From positions 1 to 64,000 of the forward strand of contig UQNS01000008.1 of assembly GCA_900542465.1 (NCBI GenBank): 64,000 bases of DNA, given 5' to 3'. The stretch is from an uncultured Eubacteriales bacterium. Lineage in GTDB: Bacteria; Bacillota; Clostridia; Lachnospirales; Lachnospiraceae. Shown in pieces: positions 51,045 through 59,648 of this stretch. Both the position numbers and the translations under genes were made by a program. The notes below the pieces were generated by a model. It was not told the origin of the DNA. It did not search any database and saw nothing but the letters and a program-made list of their open reading frames with translations. Numbering within the stretch: position 1 is the stretch's first letter; each line of letters opens with the position of its first letter.

Positions 51045-52097
51045 ATGACTATGGAAAACAATTTAAAATGTCCGGCTGATATTAAATCCATGAATATGGA
51101 TGAACTTACCGGTCTTATGAAGGAATGGGGGCTGCCTGCATTCAGAGCCAGGCAGATATATGAATGGGTACATGTGAAACTGGTATCGAATTTCGATGAT
51201 ATGACTGATCTTCCCATAGGCCTGAGGGAAAAGTTGAAGGACCTGGCTAAACTGACGGTCTTAAAGCCATTAAGAGAGCAGGTATCAAGCATAGACGGGA
51301 CAAAAAAGTATCTGTTCGAACTGGAAGACGGGAACTCCATAGAAAGTGTTCGAATGGAGTATAAGCACGGATGTTCAGTCTGTATATCATCTCAGGTCGG
51401 ATGCGCAATGGGATGCAGCTTCTGTGCATCAACTATTGACGGACTCGTAAGAGATCTGACGCCGGCAGAGATGCTTGATCAGGTATACAGGATCCAGTCA
51501 CTTAATAAAAAACGTGTTGACAACATTGTTGTAATGGGGGCTGGAGAACCGCTTCAGAACTTTGATAATCTGGTCAGATTTCTTGAATTGATCAACGATG
51601 CAAAAGGCCTCAACATAAGCATGCGAAATATTACAGTTTCTACATGCGGTCTGGTCCCTATGATGAAGAAACTGGCTGATATGCATCTTCCAATAACTCT
51701 GGCAGTCTCACTGCATGCACCAAACGACAGTATAAGGAAGTCCATGATGCCTGTAGCTGCCAGTTATACGATAGAAGAGCTTATCGATGAATGCAAAAGC
51801 TATGTTGATATGACCGGAAGAAGGATCACATTTGAATATGCCCTGATAAAAGGTGTCAATGATTCAGCTGAAAATGCGCTTGAGCTTGCAGACCTTTTAA
51901 AAGGCATAAATTGCCATGTCAATATAATAAATGTAAATCCCATAAAAGAACGTAACTATGCCAAAACAGCACAGGAATGCCTGTCAGGGTTTACAAATCT
52001 GCTTGAAAAAAATAGAATTAATGTTACTATTAGGAGAGAATTGGGGCAGGACATAGATGGAGCCTGCGGGCAGTTAAGAAGGAGATATCTGGAATGA
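51045..52097 (+). CDS. rlmN: Dual-specificity RNA methyltransferase RlmN
   Basis: RlmN (350 residues) is a radical-SAM enzyme that makes 2-methyladenosine at A2503 of 23S rRNA and A37 of some tRNAs. The cluster motif is GCAMGCSFCAST (C-x3-C-x2-C). VMGAGEPLQNFDN binds SAM, and the C-terminal catalytic cysteine lies in IDGACGQLRR. Two nearby ATGs (51045, 51051) are possible. The stop overlaps the phosphatase start by four bases (ATGA). Confidence 0.97.
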   Translation: MTMENNLKCPADIKSMNMDELTGLMKEWGLPAFRARQIYEWVHVKLVSNFDDMTDLPIGLREKLKDLAKLTVLKPLREQVSSIDGTKKYLFELEDGNSIESVRMEYKHGCSVCISSQVGCAMGCSFCASTIDGLVRDLTPAEMLDQVYRIQSLNKKRVDNIVVMGAGEPLQNFDNLVRFLELINDAKGLNISMRNITVSTCGLVPMMKKLADMHLPITLAVSLHAPNDSIRKSMMPVAASYTIEELIDECKSYVDMTGRRITFEYALIKGVNDSAENALELADLLKGINCHVNIINVNPIKERNYAKTAQECLSGFTNLLEKNRINVTIRRELGQDIDGACGQLRRRYLE

Positions 52098-52825
52098 AAG
52101 CATACGCCGTTACGGATATTGGGCGAGTGCGAAGCGCTAATCAGGATTATTTTTATTTTACGGATGAACCCATTGGCGAGTTGCAGAACCTATTTATAGT
52201 TGCTGACGGAATGGGGGGACATAAGGCCGGAGACCTAGCCTCCAGGTACACAGTAGAGAAATTTCGAGAGCTTGTTGAAAGCTATGATTATAAGGATACG
52301 GTCAATATTTTCACAAATGCGGTAACACAGGTAAATCAGATGCTTATTGAAAAGGCACTGGAATCCAGAGATTATGAAGGTATGGGGACCACTCTTGTTG
52401 TAGCAACGATCGAGGGATCTGCTCTCAAGGTAGCAAATGTAGGAGATTCCCGGCTTTATATAATCGGGGATGATATCACGCAGATAACAAGGGATCATTC
52501 TCTGGTAGAAGAGATGGTTCAAAGAGGAGAATTAGATAAGGAATCTGCAAGAGTTCACGTAAATAAAAATATTATCACAAGAGCTATAGGCGCGGATGTA
52601 TCTGTAGTCCCTGAGATCTTTTCAGTTGACCTTGAGAAAGGCGATAAGATCTTACTGTGTTCTGACGGACTGACCAATATGGTCGATGATGGCAGGATAG
52701 CCCGTCTTATCAAGGCCGGAGGGTCTGTAAGAGAAATATGTGAAAGATTGATCGAAGCAGCAAATGAAAATGGCGGAAGTGACAACATTACAGCAATGGT
52801 AATTGATCCTGAGGTTGAAAGGTAA
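52094..52825 (+). CDS. prpC: PP2C-type Ser/Thr protein phosphatase
   Basis: This 243-residue metal-dependent phosphatase is the partner of the PASTA kinase. Motifs are TDIGRVRSANQDYFYF, VADGMGGHKAGDLAS (metal-binding Asp and Gly), GMGTTLVVATIEG, VGDSRLYII and LLCSDGLTNMVDD. The start overlaps rlmN by four bases, and the kinase follows at once. Confidence 0.97.
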   Translation: MKAYAVTDIGRVRSANQDYFYFTDEPIGELQNLFIVADGMGGHKAGDLASRYTVEKFRELVESYDYKDTVNIFTNAVTQVNQMLIEKALESRDYEGMGTTLVVATIEGSALKVANVGDSRLYIIGDDITQITRDHSLVEEMVQRGELDKESARVHVNKNIITRAIGADVSVVPEIFSVDLEKGDKILLCSDGLTNMVDDGRIARLIKAGGSVREICERLIEAANENGGSDNITAMVIDPEVER

Positions 52826-52832
52826 TTATTTT

Positions 52833-54635
52833 ATGTTAAACAAAGGAACTGTATTATCGGAAAGATATGAGATCATAGAACGGATCGGATCCGGAGGAAT
52901 GGCAGACGTTTATCGTGCAATGGATCATAAGCTTAACCGATATGTAGCTATAAAAGTTTTAAAGAGAGAGTTCAGGGAAGACAAGCAGTTTGTTGCTAAA
53001 TTCAGACAGGAAGCAAGAGCGGTAGCCGGTCTCTCACATCCTAATATCGTCAATGTTTATGATGTTGGCAATGAAGGACAGATCTACTACATGATCCTTG
53101 AACTGGTAGAAGGGATCACATTAAAGAAGTATATTGAGAAGAAAGGCCATTTGCCTTACAAAGAAGCTGTAAGTATTGCTATTCAGGTCGCTAATGGTAT
53201 TGAAGCCGCACATGCTCACCATATCGTGCACCGTGACATTAAACCTCAGAATATTATTATTTCTAAGGAAGGCAAGGTGAAGGTCACGGATTTTGGGATC
53301 GCCAAGGCGACATCAGCGACAACTACTGTGTCAACAGCGGCAATGGGATCTGTTCACTATATGTCACCTGAACAGGCAAGAGGCGGATACTCAGATGAGA
53401 GAAGTGATATCTATTCTTTTGGTATTACATTCTTTGAGATGCTCACAGGACAGGTTCCCTTCGACGGAGATTCTACTGTAGCGGTAGCGGTACATCATAT
53501 TCAGGATGAGATAAAGGTGCCGTCAGAACTTATTGCCGGCATTCCGCTCAGCGTTGACAGAATAGTTCAGAAGTGCACGCGGAAAAAGGTAGACCTTCGT
53601 TACCAGAATATGGAAGAGCTTATTGCAGACCTTAAAAAGTCACTCCTTATGCCGGATGTAGACTTCGTTCAGATGGGAACTGCAGCATCGGCAGCAGGAA
53701 GTTCAGCCTTAGGAGGAGAAACAACAGTTCTTGGAGGGCAGAAACAGAAAGCAGATCCGGCTCGTAAGCCTGCAGCAGATACGAAGGACATTGAAGATTC
53801 AGGCAACGGTAGATTTAATGGTATCCTTAAGTGGGTGGGTATCGGTATAGCAGCCATCATAGTGATCATTATCGTTATTTTCAGTGTCAGGTATGCGACG
53901 ACAGGTTCTATTACAGGGAAGTCCGACTCAAAAGAAACAACGGTAGCTAAGGTAACGATACCTGATGTTAAAGGAAAGGGAGTAGACGAAGCTGTGAAGA
54001 CCCTGAGAGACGCAGGCTTCCTTGTGAGCGTTGCGTCAGATAAGGGTATCGTTACCAAGATGGATCCGGAAGCGGGTACAAGTGTTGATAAGGGATCTAC
54101 CGTCACTCTCAGCCTGACAACGGAAACTACAACGACTACACAAACAACGATAGCTAAGGTAACGGTACCTGAGGTCTTAGGTCTTTATGAGAATGAGGCT
54201 TTTGCGGCGATCGAAGCAAAGAATCTCAAGTATTCTGTTTCATATGAGACAAGTGATACCGTTGAATGGCTGCATGTTATCAGAGTTACGCCAGGTGTAG
54301 GAACCGAGATCGAGCAGGGAAAGACTGTCAGTGTGGTAATTTCAAGCGGTAAAAAGAAGACTACTAAGGCAACTGTTCCAGACGTTAAAGGAAAAACATT
54401 TAAAGAAGCGGTAAGCCTGATAAAGGCAGAGGGACTGGAGTGTCAATATATGACTGACAAATTGCCGGATGACAATGCGAGAGTCACAGATCAGAACCCG
54501 AAGGCAGGTAAAGTAGTTGAGTTTAATACTGATGACCAGGACGACGAGAAGAGAGTCGTACAAATTCAGTTTGCTAATGACGAGAAAGCTGAAAAAACGA
54601 CACCGACTACCAACAGTACTAAGGCTGCGCCATAA
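52833..54635 (+). CDS. prkC: Ser/Thr protein kinase with PASTA repeats
   Basis: This is a 600-residue membrane kinase, started at ATG 52833 with GAAAGG upstream. The kinase domain (10-275) has the glycine loop IGSGGMADVY, Lys in VAIKVLK, the catalytic HRDIKPQN and the DFGIAKA loop. A juxtamembrane linker and one membrane helix (about 336-358) follow. Three extracellular PASTA domains start near IPDVKGKGVDEA, VPEVLGLYENEA and VPDVKGKTFKEA. PASTA domains bind muropeptides or lipid II, so it senses wall state and adjusts growth and division. Confidence 0.96.
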   Translation: MLNKGTVLSERYEIIERIGSGGMADVYRAMDHKLNRYVAIKVLKREFREDKQFVAKFRQEARAVAGLSHPNIVNVYDVGNEGQIYYMILELVEGITLKKYIEKKGHLPYKEAVSIAIQVANGIEAAHAHHIVHRDIKPQNIIISKEGKVKVTDFGIAKATSATTTVSTAAMGSVHYMSPEQARGGYSDERSDIYSFGITFFEMLTGQVPFDGDSTVAVAVHHIQDEIKVPSELIAGIPLSVDRIVQKCTRKKVDLRYQNMEELIADLKKSLLMPDVDFVQMGTAASAAGSSALGGETTVLGGQKQKADPARKPAADTKDIEDSGNGRFNGILKWVGIGIAAIIVIIIVIFSVRYATTGSITGKSDSKETTVAKVTIPDVKGKGVDEAVKTLRDAGFLVSVASDKGIVTKMDPEAGTSVDKGSTVTLSLTTETTTTTQTTIAKVTVPEVLGLYENEAFAAIEAKNLKYSVSYETSDTVEWLHVIRVTPGVGTEIEQGKTVSVVISSGKKKTTKATVPDVKGKTFKEAVSLIKAEGLECQYMTDKLPDDNARVTDQNPKAGKVVEFNTDDQDDEKRVVQIQFANDEKAEKTTPTTNSTKAAP

Positions 54636-54657
54636 TATTATGAGCAGATAGGGAAAT

Positions 54658-55542
54658 ATGACAGAAAATCATACAGGTAAGATTGTTAAAGGTATAGCTG
54701 GATTTTATTATGTATATGTAGAAGAAAAAGGCCTTTTCGAATGTAAAGCGAAGGGCCTTTTTCGCAATGAAGGGATAAAACCTTTAGTTGGCGATAATGT
54801 GATAATTCAGGTTATAGATGAGGCGGAAAAAAGAGGAAATGTGGAGGAGATCCTTCCGAGAAAGAATGAAATAATAAGACCCGCATGTTCTAATATAGAT
54901 ATGGCGGCTGTTATTATGGCGATCTCCAAGCCGGCTCCTAAGTATACGCTTCTTGATAAAATACTTATCTTTTTTGAATACTATGAAATACCTGTTATTA
55001 TTTGTTTCAACAAGGTCGATGAAGAAGATAAGGCAGTCAGGGAATATATTTTAAAAAGATATAAAAAAAGTGATGTTAAGCTCATGTTTTCCAGCGCCAG
55101 AACAGGCGGCGGTATAGATGAGCTCCTGGAGGAGCTGGAAGGAAAGACATCCATACTTACGGGGCCATCAGGAGTCGGTAAATCATCTATCTTAAACCGA
55201 ATATGTCCGGGAGCCTCAGATGTCGGGGGTATCAGTAAAATCGGCCGAGGCAGGCATACGACCAGACACTCGGAGATATTTAATATTTCTGCTGATACAT
55301 ACATAATGGATACGCCGGGATTCACATCTTTAGATATTCCGGCGATCCCAAAAGAAAAACTGAAGTATTATTTCCCTGAGTTTAGTCCGTATAATGGAGA
55401 GTGCAGATTCGATGAGTGTGTACATATCAACGAACCGGACTGCAGGGTCAAAAAGGCTTTAGAAAACGGATCTATAAATGAAGATCGTTATGAAAGTTAT
55501 AAGTCATTGTATGAAAATATAAAAATGAGAAAAGAGTATTAG
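54658..55542 (+). CDS. rsgA: Ribosome small-subunit GTPase RsgA
   Basis: RsgA (294 residues) is a circularly permuted GTPase that checks late 30S assembly. An OB domain comes first, then the G4 motif FNKVD before the P-loop GPSGVGKSS and the G3 motif DTPGF. The C-terminal zinc site is CRFDECVHINEPDC. The order prkC-rsgA-rpe is conserved in Firmicutes. Confidence 0.97.
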   Translation: MTENHTGKIVKGIAGFYYVYVEEKGLFECKAKGLFRNEGIKPLVGDNVIIQVIDEAEKRGNVEEILPRKNEIIRPACSNIDMAAVIMAISKPAPKYTLLDKILIFFEYYEIPVIICFNKVDEEDKAVREYILKRYKKSDVKLMFSSARTGGGIDELLEELEGKTSILTGPSGVGKSSILNRICPGASDVGGISKIGRGRHTTRHSEIFNISADTYIMDTPGFTSLDIPAIPKEKLKYYFPEFSPYNGECRFDECVHINEPDCRVKKALENGSINEDRYESYKSLYENIKMRKEY

Positions 55543-55552
55543 GAGGATAGAA

Positions 55553-56206
55553 ATGGCTAGATTGGCACCATCGATACTTTCAGCTGATTTTGCAAATTTA
55601 GGAGAAGATATAAAAGCTGTAGACCTGGCAGGAGCTGATATCATACATGTAGATGTTATGGATGGTCTTTTTGTGCCAAGTATTTCATTTGGTATGCCTG
55701 TGATCAAATCTATCAGGAAGGTAACAGAAAAACCTTTTGATGTTCATCTTATGATAAACGAGCCGATAAGATATATAGATGATTTTATCGAAGCGGGCGC
55801 GGATTGGATCACTATCCATGTGGAAGCATGTGAGGACGTGGAAGCAACTTTAAAGAAAATAAAAGAAGCGGGGGTAAGACCGGCTATATCTTTGAATCCG
55901 GAAACTGATGTCGAGAAGATCATTCCTTATCTGGAAATGGTCGAAATGGTTCTGGTTATGAGTGTGAATCCGGGCTTTGGCGGACAGAAGCTTATACCTG
56001 AGACTCTTGAAAAGGTAAGAAAATTAAGAAAGCTTATAGATGAAAGGGCGCTCCGTTGCGATATAGAGATCGACGGGGGTATTAATCTTGATAATGTGGA
56101 AGGCATAGTAAAAGACGGAGCCGATATTATTGTTGCAGGGTCAGCGGTTTTTAAGGATCCGGCTGTAAATACAAGAGCATTTCTTGAAAAGATATCCGGC
56201 AGGTAA
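55553..56206 (+). CDS. rpe: Ribulose-phosphate 3-epimerase
   Basis: This 217-residue TIM-barrel enzyme interconverts ribulose 5-phosphate and xylulose 5-phosphate. Marks are APSILSADFANLGEDI, IHVDVMDGLFVPSISFG (metal-binding His and Asp), MSVNPGFGGQKLI and EIDGGINLDN. TAGGAGG precedes the ATG. The thiamine pyrophosphokinase gene that often follows is absent; a terminator comes instead. Confidence 0.97.
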   Translation: MARLAPSILSADFANLGEDIKAVDLAGADIIHVDVMDGLFVPSISFGMPVIKSIRKVTEKPFDVHLMINEPIRYIDDFIEAGADWITIHVEACEDVEATLKKIKEAGVRPAISLNPETDVEKIIPYLEMVEMVLVMSVNPGFGGQKLIPETLEKVRKLRKLIDERALRCDIEIDGGINLDNVEGIVKDGADIIVAGSAVFKDPAVNTRAFLEKISGR

Positions 56207-56222
56207 TAAAAAATATTCATAC

Positions 56223-56261
56223 AAAAAACTCCAACAGATTTGAATTCTGTTGGAGTTTTTT
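56223..56261. terminator. Bidirectional terminator between rpe and ychF
   Basis: A 16-bp perfect stem (56223-56238 with 56246-56261) begins with six A and ends with six T, so it can end transcription from both converging genes. Confidence 0.9.
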
Positions 56262-56299
56262 AATTCAGGGATAAACCTGATTTTGCAGTCTGACTTTTT

Positions 56300-57397
56300 T
56301 TATACGTTAAAACGGAAAAGGATAACATCTCCGTCTTTAACAACATAATCTTTTCCTTCAATGCGGAGAAGGCCTTTTTCCTTCGCAGCATTGATGGAGC
56401 CGCAGTCGAGAAGCTCCTGGTAATGTACAACTTCAGCCTTGATAAAACCGCGTTCAAAATCGGAATGGATCTTTCCGGCAGCACCGGGAGCTTTAGTCCC
56501 TTTGGTAATAGTCCATGCCCTTGTTTCCTGCTCGCCGGCAGTAAGATAGCTGATGAGACCAAGGAGTTTATAGCTGGCAGCTATAAGCTTATCAAGTCCT
56601 GATTCCTTAAGACCGAGGTCTTCAAGGAAAAGCTTTTTCTCATCATCGTCCAGCTCAGACATTTCCTGCTCGATCTGTGCACAGATAACGAAGACTTCAC
56701 TTCCTGCAGAGGCTGCATATTCGCGTACTTCAGCCACGTTTTCATTATTGGCTCCGTCATCCGCCAGATCATCTTCGCTTACATTGGCAGCATAGATCAC
56801 AGGTTTTGCTGTAAGAAGATTAAATTCCTTCATATAATTTTCTTCATCTTCTCCGGAAAGCTCGTAATTTTTAGCAAGATTTCCATCCTCGAGGAATTTG
56901 ATCATTTTTTCTATGAAAGCAACTTCTTTTGCGGCCTCTTTATTGTTCATAGCTGCTTTTTTCTGCTTATCCAGGCGCTTTTCCAGAACATCAATATCTG
57001 CAAAGATAAGTTCCATATTTATTGTTTCAATATCACGAAGAGGATCTATTGAACCATCGACATGCACGATATTTTCATCATTGAAGCAGCGTACGACATG
57101 CACGATCGCATCTACTTCACGGATATTGGCAAGGAACTGGTTTCCAAGACCTTCTCCCTTGGATGCACCTTTTACAAGACCGGCAATGTCAACGAATTCG
57201 ATAATAGCCGGAACGATCTTAGCTGAATTGTAAAGCTGCGCAAGCTTATTAAGTCTTTCGTCAGGGACTGAGACAACGCCCACGTTAGGATCTATCGTAC
57301 AGAAAGGGTAGTTGGCAGATTCTGCACCTGCCTTAGTAAGAGAGTTGAATAATGTGCTCTTGCCTACATTTGGCAAGCCTACGATACCAAGCTTCAT
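56300..57397 (-). CDS. ychF: Redox-regulated ATPase YchF
   Basis: YchF (365 residues) is an Obg-related P-loop protein that prefers ATP and binds ribosomes. The P-loop is GLPNVGKSTLFN, and the variant G4 motif is NVSE (YAANVSEDDL) in place of NKxD. DIAGLVKGASKGEGLGNQFL and a C-terminal TGS-like domain (TRAWTITKGTKAPGAAGKIH) are present. GGAGG precedes the ATG on the minus strand. It is the only clear minus-strand gene in the window. Confidence 0.97.
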   Translation of the reverse strand: MKLGIVGLPNVGKSTLFNSLTKAGAESANYPFCTIDPNVGVVSVPDERLNKLAQLYNSAKIVPAIIEFVDIAGLVKGASKGEGLGNQFLANIREVDAIVHVVRCFNDENIVHVDGSIDPLRDIETINMELIFADIDVLEKRLDKQKKAAMNNKEAAKEVAFIEKMIKFLEDGNLAKNYELSGEDEENYMKEFNLLTAKPVIYAANVSEDDLADDGANNENVAEVREYAASAGSEVFVICAQIEQEMSELDDDEKKLFLEDLGLKESGLDKLIAASYKLLGLISYLTAGEQETRAWTITKGTKAPGAAGKIHSDFERGFIKAEVVHYQELLDCGSINAAKEKGLLRIEGKDYVVKDGDVILFRFNV

Positions 57398-57625
57398 AAA
57401 ATGCCTCCATGAATTTTTTACTTAGGACATTCTATCATATTTACCCGGAATAAAAAAATTATAAAAAATTCACATCTTAATACTTATAGAATTATATTTA
57501 TATAAATAATATCTATATGAACATATATAGATATTTATAAGAATCAAAACCCAATATATAGGGTATATAAAAAGCTGAAATATAAAAAATGCAGATTCTA
57601 TCGTAGCTTGCGCACTAAAGTAGAC

Positions 57626-57653
57626 TTGTTATTTTGAAAAAAAATGTTAGAAT
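57626..57653 (+). promoter_or_regulatory. Putative promoter of the mraZ division cluster
   Basis: TTGTTA and TAGAAT are 16 bases apart, about 75 bases before mraZ. The 332-base gap between ychF and mraZ is very AT-rich. Besides this it holds an inverted repeat at 57508-57535 and the MraZ boxes. Confidence 0.6.
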
Positions 57654-57664
57654 TCTCATTGTAA

Positions 57665-57699
57665 GTGGTAAAAAGTAGTTATTTGTGGAGAAAAGTGGT
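57665..57699 (+). promoter_or_regulatory. MraZ operator: four GTGGT-type boxes with 10-base period
   Basis: The boxes GTGGT (57665), GTAGT (57675), GTGGA (57685) and GTGGT (57695) start exactly ten bases apart, all on the same face of the helix. MraZ in other bacteria binds such direct repeats at its own promoter. The boxes lie just after the expected transcription start, so bound MraZ would block elongation or initiation. Confidence 0.82.
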
Positions 57700-57729
57700 A
57701 GGTTTTTAATTTTTGAGGAGAAGAACGCT

Positions 57730-58167
57730 ATGTTTATGGGTGAATACAACCATACGATAGACGCAAAAGGTCGTTTGATCCTTCCTGCCAGATTTCGTGA
57801 AGAGCTTGGCGGCTCCTTTGTTATCACTCGTGGACTTGACGGGTGCTTGTTTGTCTATACCCAATTGGAATGGCAAGCGCTTGACGAAAAACTCCAGAGT
57901 TTACCTCTTATAAATAAGGGATCACGTCAGTTGACCCGATTTTTCCATGCCGGAGTTACACCATGTGAGCCGGATAAACAGGGAAGAATACTTATCCCTG
58001 CCGGTCTTCGTGAGTTTGCCGGATTAACAAAAGACGTATGTTTGATCGGTATGGGCAAGCGCATTGAGATATGGAGTAAGGAAAGCTGGGATGAAAGTAT
58101 TTCTGGCATTAAGGACGATATGGATACCGTTCTTGAAGAAATGCAGGAACTTGGATTTACAATTTAA
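57730..58167 (+). CDS. mraZ: Transcriptional regulator MraZ
   Basis: MraZ (145 residues) is an AbrB-like ring-forming DNA-binding protein that represses its own division-wall operon. The start is ATG 57730 with TTGAGGAG upstream, giving MFMGEYNHTIDAKGRLILPA; upstream ATGs run through the operator and are rejected. Two MraZ half-domains are visible, the second with CEPDKQGRILIPAGLREFAG. Confidence 0.96.
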   Translation: MFMGEYNHTIDAKGRLILPARFREELGGSFVITRGLDGCLFVYTQLEWQALDEKLQSLPLINKGSRQLTRFFHAGVTPCEPDKQGRILIPAGLREFAGLTKDVCLIGMGKRIEIWSKESWDESISGIKDDMDTVLEEMQELGFTI

Positions 58168-58209
58168 GCAGACAGCCGCTTTCAAGGCGGCTATTTAAGG
58201 GGAGAGAAA

Positions 58210-59157
58210 ATGGAATTTCACCATGTTTCCGTCCTATTAAATGAGACGATTGATAGCCTTAACATAAGACCTGATGGTGTTTATGTTGACGGAACACTTG
58301 GTGGAGGCGGTCATTCACTTGAAATAGTGAAGAGATTGAGTGAGAAAGGTCGCCTGATAGGATTGGATAGAGATGAGAATGCTATTCAGGCGGCGTCAGA
58401 GAGATTAAAGGGCTATAAGGACAAAATCACATTTGTCAGAAGCAATTATGATAGATTTCCTGAGATCATGCAGGAACTTGGATTGGCCAGAGTCGACGGG
58501 ATAGTTCTGGATCTGGGAGTCTCCTCATATCAGCTGGATACGCCGGAAAGGGGCTTTTCATACAGAGAAGATGCTCCGCTTGATATGAGAATGGACCAGA
58601 GGCAGGAGAGAACGGCGGCTGATATTGTGAATGGATCTTCAGAAAAAGAGCTTATAAACATATTTAGGAATTATGGAGAAGAGAGATTTGCACCTCAGAT
58701 AGCCAGGCGTATAGTCAGGCAGAGAGAAGAGAAGCCTGTCCGTACGACATTTGAACTAAATGAGATCATAAAAGAGTCGATCCCTGTAAAGTTCAGACTG
58801 ACAGGAGGTCATCCATCTAAGAGGACATTTCAGGCAATACGTATCGCTCTTAATGCCGAGCTGGAAAGCTTAGAGAAGGTATTACCTGAGATGATAGAAT
58901 ATCTGAATGACAGAGGGCGTTTAAGCGTTATTACATTTCATTCGTTAGAAGACAGGATAGTAAAGAATATATTTAAGACAGCGCATGATCCATGTACGTG
59001 TCCTCCCGATTTTCCGATATGTGTGTGCGGGAACAGACCAAAGGGAAGGGTGGTCACAGGAAAGCCTGTTCTGCCTTCAGAAGAGGAAATTGAAGTAAAT
59101 AAAAGATCTAAGAGCGCTAAGCTGCGTGTATTTGAAAGAAGAACTGAGGAGAAATAA
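58210..59157 (+). CDS. rsmH: 16S rRNA (cytosine-1402-N4)-methyltransferase RsmH
   Basis: RsmH (315 residues) methylates N4 of C1402 in the decoding centre. Marks are HHVSVLLNETIDSL, YVDGTLGGGGHSLEIV (SAM motif), VLDLGVSSYQLD and SVITFHSLEDRIVKN. GGGGAGAG precedes the ATG. It ends right at the start of the next gene with no gap. Confidence 0.98.
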   Translation: MEFHHVSVLLNETIDSLNIRPDGVYVDGTLGGGGHSLEIVKRLSEKGRLIGLDRDENAIQAASERLKGYKDKITFVRSNYDRFPEIMQELGLARVDGIVLDLGVSSYQLDTPERGFSYREDAPLDMRMDQRQERTAADIVNGSSEKELINIFRNYGEERFAPQIARRIVRQREEKPVRTTFELNEIIKESIPVKFRLTGGHPSKRTFQAIRIALNAELESLEKVLPEMIEYLNDRGRLSVITFHSLEDRIVKNIFKTAHDPCTCPPDFPICVCGNRPKGRVVTGKPVLPSEEEIEVNKRSKSAKLRVFERRTEEK

Positions 59158-59619
59158 ATGGCTAGGTCAGAGGAGAGAAACAGAAGATATTATACACCTG
59201 GGACGGCGGCCAGGGATTTTTCTGCTGCTCCTCAGATCGAGTATCCTTCAGAAAATGACATATTAAAAAGGAGAATAAAAAGACGTGCTATCAGAAGAGC
59301 AAACAGGAGAAATTTCCTCTACCTCCTTGTTATATTGGGAATAACGGCTGTTTTATTCGGTGTATGTGTCCAATATCTTTCGCTCAGAGGGGTTTCATCC
59401 GCCAAGTCAGGTCAGATCGCGACTTTACAGGAGGAACTCAATCAGCTTAAAATAAAAAATGACGAAACTCAGGATGATATAAATACCAACATTAATTATA
59501 ATGATATTTATAACAAGGCCAAGAATGAGTATGGAATGGTCTATCCGGGAGCCGGACAGATCCGTAATTATACGATCGAAGACTCCGGTTATATCAAACA
59601 GTACCAGAATATTCCATAA
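59158..59619 (+). CDS. FtsL-like cell division protein
   Basis: This 153-residue bitopic protein is placed as FtsL by position and design rather than sequence identity. It has a long basic cytoplasmic region (1-55), one membrane helix (about 56-76, FLYLLVILGITAVLFGVC), then a coiled-coil (ATLQEELNQLKIKNDETQDD) and a short tail with MVYPGAGQ. FtsL works with DivIC and the class B penicillin-binding protein in the septal complex. Confidence 0.8.
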   Translation: MARSEERNRRYYTPGTAARDFSAAPQIEYPSENDILKRRIKRRAIRRANRRNFLYLLVILGITAVLFGVCVQYLSLRGVSSAKSGQIATLQEELNQLKIKNDETQDDINTNINYNDIYNKAKNEYGMVYPGAGQIRNYTIEDSGYIKQYQNIP

Positions 59620-59648
59620 GATACAGAAATTGGGGATGAGATATATCC

